64,000 nt of DNA, taken from positions 68,041,917 through 68,105,916 of the forward strand of contig CM049319.1 of the NCBI GenBank assembly GCA_026874595.1, read 5' to 3'. The translations under genes were made by a program, and so were the position numbers. The stretch is from Sipunculus nudus. Lineage: Eukaryota > Annelida > Sipuncula > Golfingiida > Sipunculidae. A model generated the notes under the pieces. The model had not been told where the DNA came from and made no database searches. It worked only from the letters and a program-made list of their open reading frames with translations. Of the stretch, positions 53,124 through 64,000 are shown piece after piece (the stretch's first letter is position 1; the number at the start of each line of letters is the position of its first letter).

Positions 53124-55553
53124 TAGAGCATAGGAAAGTGAACCTCGTATATGAACCGTGCCACCGTGTAGAGCATAGGAAAGTGAAAATCGTTGTTGAA
53201 CCGTGCCACCGAGTAGAGGATATGAAAGTGAACCTCGTATGTGAACCGTGCCGCCGTGTAGAGCATAGGAAAGTGAACCTCGTATATGAACCGTTCAGCC
53301 ATGAAGAGCATAGGAGAGTGAACCTCGTATATGAACAGTGCCGCCATGTAGAGCATAGGAAAGTGAACCTCGTATATGAACCGTTCAGCCATGAAGAGCA
53401 TAGGAGAGTGAACCTCGTATATGAACAGTGCCGCCATGTAGAGCATAGGAAAGTGAACCTCGTATATTAACCGTTCCGCCGAGTAGAGCATAGGAAAGTG
53501 AACCTCGTATCTGAACCGTGCCACCGTGTAGAGCATAGGAAAGTGAACCTCGTTGTTGAACCGTGCCACCCTGTAGAGCATAGGAAAGTGAACCTCGTAT
53601 ATGAACCGTTCCGCCGAATAGAGCATAGGAAAGTGAACCTCGTATATGAACCCTGCCACCGTGTAGAGCATAGGAAAGTGAACCTCGTTGTTGAACCGTG
53701 CCACCCTGTAGAGCATAGGAGAGTGAACCTCGTATGTGAACCTTGCCGCCGTGTAGAGCATAGGAAAGTGAACCTCGTTGTTGAACCGTGCCACCGTGTA
53801 GAGCATAGGAAAGTGAACCTCTTATATGAACCGTGCCACCCTGTAGTGCATAGGAAAATGAACCTCGTATATGAACCGTGCCACCGAGTAGAGCATAGGA
53901 AAGTGAACCTCGTATATGAACCGTTCAGCCATGTAGAGCATAGGAGAGTGAACCTCGTATGTGAACCGTGCCGCCGTGTAGAGCATAGGAGAGTGAACCT
54001 CGTATGTGAACCGTGCCGCCGTGTAGAGGATATGAAAGTGAACCTCGTTGTTGAACCGTGCCACCGAGTAGAGGATATGAAAGTGAACCTCGTATGTGAA
54101 CCGTGCCGCCGTGTAGAGGATATGAAAGTGAACCTCGTATATGAACCGTGCCACCGAGTAGAGCATAGGAAAGTGAATCTCGTTGTTGAACCGTGCCGCC
54201 GTGTAGAGGATATGAAAGTGAACCTCGTATGTGAACCGTGCCAACGAGTAGAGCATAGGAAAGTCAATCTCGTTGTTGAACCGTGCCACCCTGTCGAGCA
54301 TAGGAAAGTGAACCTCGTATATGAACCGTTCCGCCGAGTAGAGCATAGGAAAGTGAACCTCGTATATGAACCGTGCCACCGTGTAGAGCATAGGAAAGTG
54401 AACCTCGTATATGAACCGTTCAGCCATGTAGAGCATAGGAGAGTGAACCTCGTATGTGAACCGTGCCGCCGTGTAGAGCATAGGAAAGTGAACCTCGTAT
54501 ATGAACCGTTCAGCCATGAAGAGCATAGGAGAGTGAACCTCGTATATGAACAGTGCCGCCATGTAGAGCATAGGAAAGTGAACCTCGTATATTAACCGTT
54601 CCGCCGAGTAGAGCATAGGAAAGTGAACCTCGTATCTGAACCGTGCCACCGTGTAGAGCATAGGAAAGTGAACCTCGTATATGAACCGTGCCACCCTGTA
54701 GAGCATAGGAAAGTGAACCTCGTATATGAACCGTTCCGCCGAATAGAGCATAGGAAAGTGAACCTCGTATATGAACCCTGCCACCGTGTAAAGCATAGGA
54801 AAGTGAACCTCGTTGTTGAACCGTGCCACCCTGTAGAGCATAGGAGAGTAAACCTCGTATGTGAACCTTGCCGCCGTGTAGAGCATAGGAAAGTGAACCT
54901 CGTTGTTGAACCGTGCCACCCTGTAGAGCATAGGAGAGTGAACCTCGTATGTGAACCTTGCCGCCGTGTAGAGCATAGGAAAGTGAACCTCATTGTTGAA
55001 CCGTGCCACCGTGTAGAGCATAGGAAAGTGAACCTCTTATATGAACCGTGCCACCCTGTAGAGCATAGGAAAATGAACCTCGTATATGAACCGTGCCACC
55101 GAGTAGAGCATAGGAAAGTGAACCTCGTATATGAACCGTTCAGCCATGTAGAGCATAGGAGAGTGAACCTCGTATGTGAACCGTGCCGCCGTGTAGAGCA
55201 TAGGAGAGTGAACCTCGTATGTGAACCGTGCCGCCGTGTAGAGGATATGAAAGTGAACCTCGTTGTTGAACCGTGCCACCGAGTAGAGGATATGAAAGTG
55301 AACCTCGTATGTGAACCGTGCCGCCGTGTAGAGGATATGAAAGTGAACCTCGTATATGAACCGTGCCACCGAGTAGAGCATAGGAAAGTGAATCTCGTTG
55401 TTGAACCGTGCCGCCGTGTAGAGGATATGAAAGTGAACCTCGTATGTGAACCGTGCCACCGAGTAGAGCATAGGAAAGTCAATCTCGTTGTTGAACCGTG
55501 CCACCCTGTCGAGCATAGGAAAGTGAACCTCGTATATGAACCGTTCCGCCGAG
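53124..55553. repeat. 2,430-bp tandem block, left copy, at the family 2 to family 1 junction
   Basis: Positions 53124-55670 match 55554-58100 at an offset of 2,430 bp (54 whole monomers). The left copy ends the family 2 domain and restarts family 1. At 53123 it has A (CGAATAG) where the right copy has G at 55553. A single T/G difference is also visible at the site of 57190, where the right copy has AAGTTAAC. The block contains one full 25-monomer module (53471-54595) and most of the next unit. Confidence 0.85.
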
Positions 55554-57983
55554 TAGAGCATAGGAAAGTGAACCTCGTATATGAACCGTGCCACCGTGTA
55601 GAGCATAGGAAAGTGAAAATCGTTGTTGAACCGTGCCACCGAGTAGAGGATATGAAAGTGAACCTCGTATGTGAACCGTGCCGCCGTGTAGAGCATAGGA
55701 AAGTGAACCTCGTATATGAACCGTTCAGCCATGAAGAGCATAGGAGAGTGAACCTCGTATATGAACAGTGCCGCCATGTAGAGCATAGGAAAGTGAACCT
55801 CGTATATGAACCGTTCAGCCATGAAGAGCATAGGAGAGTGAACCTCGTATATGAACAGTGCCGCCATGTAGAGCATAGGAAAGTGAACCTCGTATATTAA
55901 CCGTTCCGCCGAGTAGAGCATAGGAAAGTGAACCTCGTATCTGAACCGTGCCACCGTGTAGAGCATAGGAAAGTGAACCTCGTTGTTGAACCGTGCCACC
56001 CTGTAGAGCATAGGAAAGTGAACCTCGTATATGAACCGTTCCGCCGAATAGAGCATAGGAAAGTGAACCTCGTATATGAACCCTGCCACCGTGTAGAGCA
56101 TAGGAAAGTGAACCTCGTTGTTGAACCGTGCCACCCTGTAGAGCATAGGAGAGTGAACCTCGTATGTGAACCTTGCCGCCGTGTAGAGCATAGGAAAGTG
56201 AACCTCGTTGTTGAACCGTGCCACCGTGTAGAGCATAGGAAAGTGAACCTCTTATATGAACCGTGCCACCCTGTAGTGCATAGGAAAATGAACCTCGTAT
56301 ATGAACCGTGCCACCGAGTAGAGCATAGGAAAGTGAACCTCGTATATGAACCGTTCAGCCATGTAGAGCATAGGAGAGTGAACCTCGTATGTGAACCGTG
56401 CCGCCGTGTAGAGCATAGGAGAGTGAACCTCGTATGTGAACCGTGCCGCCGTGTAGAGGATATGAAAGTGAACCTCGTTGTTGAACCGTGCCACCGAGTA
56501 GAGGATATGAAAGTGAACCTCGTATGTGAACCGTGCCGCCGTGTAGAGGATATGAAAGTGAACCTCGTATATGAACCGTGCCACCGAGTAGAGCATAGGA
56601 AAGTGAATCTCGTTGTTGAACCGTGCCGCCGTGTAGAGGATATGAAAGTGAACCTCGTATGTGAACCGTGCCAACGAGTAGAGCATAGGAAAGTCAATCT
56701 CGTTGTTGAACCGTGCCACCCTGTCGAGCATAGGAAAGTGAACCTCGTATATGAACCGTTCCGCCGAGTAGAGCATAGGAAAGTGAACCTCGTATATGAA
56801 CCGTGCCACCGTGTAGAGCATAGGAAAGTGAACCTCGTATATGAACCGTTCAGCCATGTAGAGCATAGGAGAGTGAACCTCGTATGTGAACCGTGCCGCC
56901 GTGTAGAGCATAGGAAAGTGAACCTCGTATATGAACCGTTCAGCCATGAAGAGCATAGGAGAGTGAACCTCGTATATGAACAGTGCCGCCATGTAGAGCA
57001 TAGGAAAGTGAACCTCGTATATTAACCGTTCCGCCGAGTAGAGCATAGGAAAGTGAACCTCGTATCTGAACCGTGCCACCGTGTAGAGCATAGGAAAGTG
57101 AACCTCGTATATGAACCGTGCCACCCTGTAGAGCATAGGAAAGTGAACCTCGTATATGAACCGTTCCGCCGAATAGAGCATAGGAAAGTTAACCTCGTAT
57201 ATGAACCCTGCCACCGTGTAAAGCATAGGAAAGTGAACCTCGTTGTTGAACCGTGCCACCCTGTAGAGCATAGGAGAGTAAACCTCGTATGTGAACCTTG
57301 CCGCCGTGTAGAGCATAGGAAAGTGAACCTCGTTGTTGAACCGTGCCACCCTGTAGAGCATAGGAGAGTGAACCTCGTATGTGAACCTTGCCGCCGTGTA
57401 GAGCATAGGAAAGTGAACCTCATTGTTGAACCGTGCCACCGTGTAGAGCATAGGAAAGTGAACCTCTTATATGAACCGTGCCACCCTGTAGAGCATAGGA
57501 AAATGAACCTCGTATATGAACCGTGCCACCGAGTAGAGCATAGGAAAGTGAACCTCGTATATGAACCGTTCAGCCATGTAGAGCATAGGAGAGTGAACCT
57601 CGTATGTGAACCGTGCCGCCGTGTAGAGCATAGGAGAGTGAACCTCGTATGTGAACCGTGCCGCCGTGTAGAGGATATGAAAGTGAACCTCGTTGTTGAA
57701 CCGTGCCACCGAGTAGAGGATATGAAAGTGAACCTCGTATGTGAACCGTGCCGCCGTGTAGAGGATATGAAAGTGAACCTCGTATATGAACCGTGCCACC
57801 GAGTAGAGCATAGGAAAGTGAATCTCGTTGTTGAACCGTGCCGCCGTGTAGAGGATATGAAAGTGAACCTCGTATGTGAACCGTGCCACCGAGTAGAGCA
57901 TAGGAAAGTCAATCTCGTTGTTGAACCGTGCCACCCTGTCGAGCATAGGAAAGTGAACCTCGTATATGAACCGTTCCGCCGAG
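55554..57983. repeat. 2,430-bp tandem block, right copy
   Basis: This is the partner of 53124-55553. It lies inside the third copy of the 12,551-bp unit and corresponds to 12732-15161 there. In family 1 copies 1 and 2 this block occurs once per unit, so the doubling is specific to the junction region. Confidence 0.82.
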
Positions 57984-60900
57984 TAGAGCATAGGAAAGTG
58001 AACCTCGTATATGAACCGTGCCACCGTGTAGAGCATAGGAAAGTGAAAATCGTTGTTGAACCGTGCCACCGAGTAGAGGATATGAAAGTGAACCTCGTAT
58101 TTGAACCGTGCCGCCGTGTAGAGGATATGAAAGTGAACCTCGCATGTGAACCGGACCGCCGTGTAGAGGATATGAAAGTGAACCTCGTATATGAACCGTG
58201 CCACCGAGTAGAGCATAGGAAAGTGAACCTCGTATATGAACCGTTCAGCCATGTAGAGCATAGGAGAGTGAACCTCGTATGTGAACCGTGCCGCCGTGTA
58301 GAGCATAGGAAAGTGAACCTCGTATATGAACCGTTCAGCCATGTAGAGCATAGGAGGGTGAACCTCGTATGTGAACCGTGCCGCCGTGTAGAGCATAGGA
58401 AAGTGAACCTCGTATATGAACCGTTCAGCCATGTAGAGCATAGGAGAGTGAACCTCGTATGTGAACCGTGCCGCCGTGTAGAGCATGGGAGAGTGAACCT
58501 CGTATGTAAACCGTGCCGCCGTGTAGAGCATGGGAGAGTGAACCTCGTTGTTGAACCGTTCCACCCTGTAGAGCATAGGAAAGTGAACCTCATATATGAA
58601 CCGTTCCGCCGAGTAGAGCATAGGAAAGTGAACCTCGTATATGAACCGTGCCACCGTGTAGAGCATAGGAAATTGAACCTCGTTTTTGAACCGTGCCACC
58701 GTGTAGAGCAAAGGAAAGTGAACCTCGTATATGAACCGTGACACCGTGTAGAGCATAGGAAAGTGAACCTCGTATATGAACCGTGCCACCGTGTAGAGCA
58801 TAGGAAAGTGAACCTCGTATATGAACCGTGCCACCCTGTAGAGCATAGGAAAGTGAACCTCGTATATGAACCGTGCCACCCTGTAGAGCATAGGAAAGTG
58901 AACCTCGTATATGAACCGTTCCGCCGAGTAGAGCATAGGAAAGTGAACCTCGTATATGAACCGTGCCACCGTGTAGAGCATAGGAAAGTGAACCTCGTTG
59001 TTGAACCGTGCCACCGAGTAGAGCATAGGAAAGTGAACCTCGTTCTCAAACCATTCCGCCATGTAAGGCAGAGGACACTGAATCTGGTTGTCGAACCGTG
59101 CCACCGAGTGGAGCATAGGAAAGTGAATCTCGTTGTTGAACAGTGCCGCCGTGTAGAGGATATGAAAGTGAACCTCGTATATGAACCGTGCCACCGAGTA
59201 GAGCATAGGAGAGTGAATCTCGTTGTTGAACCGTGCCGCCGTGTAGAGGATATGAAAGTGAACCTCGTATGTGAACCGTGCCGCCGTGTAGAGGATATGA
59301 AAGTGAACCTCGTATATGAACCGTGCCACCGAGTAGAGCATAGGAAAGTGAACCTCGTATATGAACCGTTCAGCCATGTAGAGCATAGGAGAGTGAACCT
59401 CGTATGTGAACCGTGCCGCCGTGTAGAGCATAGGAAAGTGAACCTCGTATATGAACCGTTCAGCCATGTAGAGCATAGGAGAGTGAACCTCGTATGTGAA
59501 CCGTGCCGCCGTGTAGAGCATAGGAAAGTGAACCTCGTATATGAACCGTTCAGCCATGAAGAGCATAGGAGAGTGAACCTCGTATATGAACAGTGCCGCC
59601 ATGTGAATCATAGGAAAGTGAACCTCGTATATTAACCGTTTCGCCGAGTAGAGCATAGGAAAGTGAACCTCGTATATGAACCGTGCCACCGTGTAGAGCA
59701 TAGGAAAGTGAACCTCGTTGTTGAACCGTGCCACCCTGTAGAGCATAGGAAAGTGAACCTCGTATATGAACCGTTCCGCCGAATAGAGCATAGGAAAGTG
59801 AACCTCGTATATGAACCCTGCCACCGTGTAGAGCATAGGAAAGTGAACCTCGTTGTTGAACCGTGCCACCCTGTAGAGCATAGGAGAGTGAACCTCGTAT
59901 GTGAACCTTGCCGCCGTGTAGAGCATAGGAAAGTGAACCTCGTTGTTGAACCGTGCCACCGTGTAGAGCATATGAAAGTGAACCTCGTATATGAACCGTG
60001 CCACCCTGTAGAACATAGGAAAATGAACCTCGTATAAGAACCGTGCCACCGAGTAGAGCATAGGAAAGTGAACCTCGTATATGAACCGTTCAGCCATGTA
60101 GAGCATAGGAGAGTGAACCTCGTATGTGAACCGTGCCGCCGTGTAGAGCATAGGAAAGTGAACCTCGTATATGAACCGTTCAGCCATGTAGAGCATAGGA
60201 GAGTGAACCTCGTATGTGAACCGTGCCACCGTGTAGAGCATAGGAAAGTGAACCTCGTATATGAACCGTTCAGCCATGAAGAGCATAGGAGAGTGAACCT
60301 CGTATATGAACAGTGCCGCCATGTAGAGCATAGGAAAGTGAACCTCGTATATTAACCGTTCCGCCGAGTAGAGCATAGGAAAGTGAACCTCGTATCTGAA
60401 CCGTGCCACCGTGTAGAGCATAGGAAAGTGAACCTCGTTGTTGAACCGTGCCACCCTGTAGAGCATAGGAAAGTGAACCTCGTATATGAACCGTTCCGCC
60501 GAATAGAGCATAGGAAAGTGAACCTCGTATATGAACCCTGCCACCGTGTAGAGCATAGGAAAGTGAACCTCGTTGTTGAACCGTGCCACCCTGTAGAGCA
60601 TAGGAGAGTGAACCTCGTATGTGAACCTTGCCGCCGTGTAGAGCATAGGAAAGTGAACCTCGTTGTTGAACCGTGCCACCGTGTAGAGCATAGGAAAGTG
60701 AACCTCTTATATGAACCGTGCCACCCTGTAGTGCATAGGAAAATGAACCTCGTATATGAACCGTGCCACCGAGTAGAGCATAGGAAAGTGAACCTCGTAT
60801 ATGAACCGTTCAGCCATGTAGAGCATAGGAGAGTGAACCTCGTATGTGAACCGTGCCGCCGTGTAGAGCATAGGAGAGTGAACCTCGTATGTGAACCGTG

Positions 60901-63833
60901 CCGCCGTGTAGAGGATATGAAAGTGAACCTCGTTGTTGAACCGTGCCACCGAGTAGAGGATATGAAAGTGAACCTCGTATGTGAACCGTGCCGCCGTGTA
61001 GAGGATATGAAAGTGAACCTCGTATATGAACCGTGCCACCGAGTAGAGCATAGGAAAGTGAATCTCGTTGTTGAACCGTGCCGCCGTGTAGAGGATATGA
61101 AAGTGAACCTCGTATGTGAACCGTGCCAACGATTAGAGCATAGGAAAGTCAATCTCGTTGTTGAACCGTGCCACCCTGTCGAGCATAGGAAAGTGAACCT
61201 CGTATATGAACCGTTCCGCCGAGTAGAGCATAGGAAAGTGAACCTCGTATATGAACCGTGCCACCGTGTAGAGCATAGGAAAGTGAACCTCGTATATGAA
61301 CCGTTCAGCCATGTAGAGCATAGGAGAGTGAACCTCGTATGTGAACCGTGCCGCCGTGTAGAGCATAGGAAAGTGAACCTCGTATATGAACCGTTCAGCC
61401 ATGAAGAGCATAGGAGAGTGAACCTCGTATATGAACAGTGCCGCCATGTAGAGCATAGGAAAGTGAACCTCGTATATTAACCGTTCCGCCGATTAGAGCA
61501 TAGGAAAGTGAACCTCGTATCTGAACCGTGCCACCGTGTAGAGCATAGGAAAGTGAACCTCGTATATGAACCGTGCCACCCTGTAGAGCATAGGAAAGTG
61601 AACCTCGTATATGAACCGTTCCGCCGAATAGAGCATAGGAAAGTGAACCTCGTATATGAACCCTGCCACCGTGTAAAGCATAGGAAAGTGAACCTCGTTG
61701 TTGAACCGTGCCACCCTGTAGAGCATAGGAGAGTAAACCTCGTATGTGAACCTTGCCGCCGTGTAGAACATAGGAAAGTGAACCTCGTTGTTGAACCGTG
61801 CCACCCTGTAGAGCATAGGAGAGTGAACCTCGTATGTGAACCTTGCCGCCGTGTAGAGCATAGGAAAGTGAACCTCATTGTTGAACCGTGCCACCGTGTA
61901 GAGCATAGGAAAGTGAACCTCTTATATGAACCGTGCCACCCTGTAGAGCATAGGAAAATGAACCTCGTATATGAACCGTGCCACCGAGTAGAGCATAGGA
62001 AAGTGAACCTCGTATATGAACCGTTCAGCCATGTAGAGCATAGGAGAGTGAACCTCGTATGTGAACCGTGCCGCCGTGTAGAGCATAGGAGAGTGAACCT
62101 CGTATGTGAACCGTGCCGCCGTGTAGAGGATATGAAAGTGAACCTCGTTGTTGAACCGTGCCACCGAGTAGAGGATATGAAAGTGAACCTCGTATGTGAA
62201 CCGTGCCGCCGTGTAGAGGATATGAAAGTGAACCTCGTATATGAACCGTGCCACCGAGTAGAGCATAGGAAAGTGAATCTCGTTGTTGAACCGTGCCGCC
62301 GTGTAGAGGATATGAAAGTGAACCTCGTATGTGAACCGTGCCACCGAGTAGAGCATAGGAAAGTCAATCTCGTTGTTGAACCGTGCCACCCTGTCGAGCA
62401 TAGGAAAGTGAACCTCGTATATGAACCGTTCCGCCGAGTAGAGCATAGGAAAGTGAACCTCGTATATGAACCGTGCCACCGTGTAGAGCATAGAAAAGTG
62501 AAAATCGTTGTTGAACCGTGCCACCGAGTAGAGGATATGAAAGTGAACCTCGTATTTGAACCGTGCCGCCGTGTAGAGGATATGAAAGTGAACCTCGCAT
62601 GTGAACCGTGCCGCCGTGTAGAGGATATGAAAGTGAACCTCGTATATGAACCGTGCCACCGAGTAGAGCATAGGAAAGTGAACCTCGTATATGAACCGTT
62701 CAGCCATGTAGAGCATAGGAGAGTGAACCTCGTATGTGAACCGTGCCGCCGTGTAGAGCATAGGAAAGTGAACCTCGTATATGAACCGTTCAGCCATGTA
62801 GAGCATAGGAGGGTGAACCTCGTATGTGAACCGTGCCGCCGTGTAGAGCATAGGAAAGTGAACCTCGTTTTTGAACCGTGCCACCGTGTAGAGCAAAGGA
62901 AAGTGAACCTCGTATATGAACCGTGCCACCGTGTAGAGCATAGGAAAGTGAACCTCGTATATGAACCGTGCCACCGTGTAGAGCATAGGAAAGTGAACCT
63001 CGTATATGAACCGTGCCACCCTGTAGAGCATAGGAAAGTGAACCTCGTATATGAACCGTGCCACCCTGTAGAGCATAGGAAAGTGAACCTCGTATATGAA
63101 CCGTTCCGCCGAGTAGAGCATAGGAAAGTGAACCTCGTATATGAACCGTGCCACCGTGTAGAGCATAGGAAAGTGAACCTCGTTGTTGAACCGTGCCACC
63201 GAGTAGAGCATAGGAAAGTGAACCTCGTTCTCAAACCATTCCGCCATGTAAGGGAGAGGACACTGAATCTGGTTGTCGAACCGTGCCACCGAGTGGAGCA
63301 TAGGAAAGTGAATCTCGTTGTTGAACAGTGCCGCCGTGTAGAGGATATGAAAGTGAACCTCGTATATGAACCGTGCCACCGAGTAGAGCATAGGAGAGTG
63401 AATCTCGTTGTTGAACCGTGCCGCCGTGTAGAGGATATGAAAGTGAACCTCGTATGTGAACCGTGCCGCCGTGTAGAGGATATGAAAGTGAACCTCGTAT
63501 ATGAACCGTGCCACCGAGTAGAGCATAGGAAAGTGAACCTCGTATATGAACCGTTCAGCCATGTAGAGCATAGGAGAGTGAACCTCGTATGTGAACCGTG
63601 CCGCCCTGTAGAGCATAGGAAAGTGAACCTCGTATATGAACCGTTCAGCCATGTTGAGCATAGGAGAGTGAACCTCGTATGTGAACCGTGCCGCCGTGTA
63701 GAGCTTAGGAAAGTGAACCTCGTATATGAACCGTTCAGCCATGAAGAGCATAGGAAAGTGAACCTCGTATATGAACAGTGCCGCCATGTGAATCATAGGA
63801 AAGTGAACCTCGTATATTAACCGTTTCGCCGAG

Positions 63834-63874
63834 TAGAGCATAGGAAAATCTCGTATATGAACCGTGCCACCGTG
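63834..63874. repeat. 41-bp short monomer, copy 3
   Basis: The same 4-bp loss in the third family 1 copy, 42,822 bp after 21012. All three family 1 copies in the window that reach this point carry it. Confidence 0.93.
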
Positions 63875-64000
63875 TAGAGCATAGGAAAGTGAACCTCGTT
63901 GTTGAACCGTGCCACCCTGTAGAGCATAGGAAAGTGAACCTCGTATATGAACCGTTCCGCCGAATAGAGCATAGGAAAGTGAACCTCGTATATGAACCCT

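Larger units (their letters stand above)
42686..53159. repeat. 10,258-bp higher-order repeat, family 2, copy B
   Basis: This second copy directly follows copy A; the joint lies at about 42685, where the base before the match differs (42685 A against 32427 G). It carries the 43-bp monomer at 45701-45743. It has lost one monomer near 51045 that copy A and family 1 keep. Private base changes include 48859 T (copy A: G at 38601) and 50064 A (copy A: T at 39761). It tracks copy A until 53159, where it passes into family 1-like sequence. Confidence 0.9.
1..64000. repeat. 45-bp tandem satellite array filling the whole window
   Basis: Every stretch of the window is a copy of one 45-bp unit in head-to-tail, same-strand order; the consensus can be read at 181-225. 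Numbering the unit from TAGAG, the frequent variants are 6 C/G with 10 G/T (GCATAG versus GGATAT), 13 A/G, 26-28 (ATA, ATG, TGT or ATC), 37 G/T, 40 A/G and 43-44 (GT, GA, CT or AT). The variants follow each other in set orders, which creates the higher-order repeats listed below. No non-satellite stretch longer than a few bases was seen, and no array edge. The array reads as long open frames only because 45 is a multiple of three. A noncoding eukaryotic satellite is the best interpretation; family and host are unknown to me. Confidence 0.97.
54959..64000. repeat. 12,551-bp higher-order repeat, family 1, copy 3 (incomplete)
   Basis: From 54959 to the end of the window the sequence matches 12137-21178 at a constant offset of 42,822 bp, including the GGACCG tag near 58150 and the 41-bp monomer at 63834-63874. 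It lacks the four variants shared by copies 1 and 2 around 3799-4496 and has the ordinary base at each site. It lies more than 30 kb from copy 2, with mosaic and family 2 sequence between. The right end is cut by the window, so the copy may be full length. Confidence 0.9.

Noticed and set aside
1-64000. CRISPR array
   Set aside because: There is no repeat-plus-unique-spacer pattern. The whole 45-bp unit is repeated with low divergence and no unrelated spacers.
1-64000. Repeat-rich coding exon (a protein with 15-residue repeats)
   Set aside because: In-frame stops recur in all candidate frames, and 2-bp and 4-bp indels are tolerated and copied along with the array, which a coding exon would not permit.
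1-64000. Telomeric repeat or subtelomere marker
   Set aside because: No run of any short telomere-type repeat was seen. A subtelomeric position cannot be judged from the satellite alone.
1-64000. Inverted copies of the array
   Set aside because: All monomers inspected read in the same direction; no switch of orientation was found.

Overview
The whole 64,000-base window is one uninterrupted tandem array of a 45-bp satellite (about 1,422 monomers), all in the same orientation. A representative consensus monomer lies at 181-225; it is about 49% GC. I found no unique sequence, transposable element, RNA gene, CRISPR array, promoter or credible protein gene, and neither edge of the array is inside the window. 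A homogeneous array this long, with kilobase-scale higher-order repeats (HORs), is typical of eukaryotic heterochromatin (centromeric, pericentromeric, subtelomeric or knob-like). I do not recognise the monomer and cannot name the organism or chromosome region.

Because 45 bp equals 15 codons, an open frame stays open from monomer to monomer. Four of the six frames of the consensus have no stop, so reading frames of up to 1,700 codons appear on both strands. They are by-products of the period. Each frame is closed again and again by the same few variant monomers, they overlap one another on both strands, and the common monomer variants mostly change amino acids.

Layout. (1) Positions 1-24632: a 12,551-bp HOR (family 1, 279 monomers, one of them 41 bp) present almost exactly twice. 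(2) 24633-32427: a mosaic of shorter, related blocks. (3) 32428-53159: a 10,258-bp HOR (family 2, 228 monomers, one of them 43 bp) present twice, with small private deletions in each copy; a nested repeat of about 4.05 kb runs from 30181 to 38210. (4) 53124-64000: family 1 returns, first as an extra 2,430-bp tandem block, then as a third, incomplete copy of the 12,551-bp unit (54959-64000 matches 12137-21178). Both families share a 25-monomer (1,125-bp) module and a strongly divergent marker dimer found 28 times.

No genes work together here. What the window records is the history of a satellite: point mutation and small indels in monomers, repeated unequal exchange or amplification at 90 bp, 360 bp, 1.1-1.3 kb, 2.4 kb, 4 kb, 10 kb and 12.5 kb, and probably local gene conversion. 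All comparisons were made by eye on the sequence and its translations, so silent differences may have been missed and block edges are accurate only to within about one monomer unless stated.
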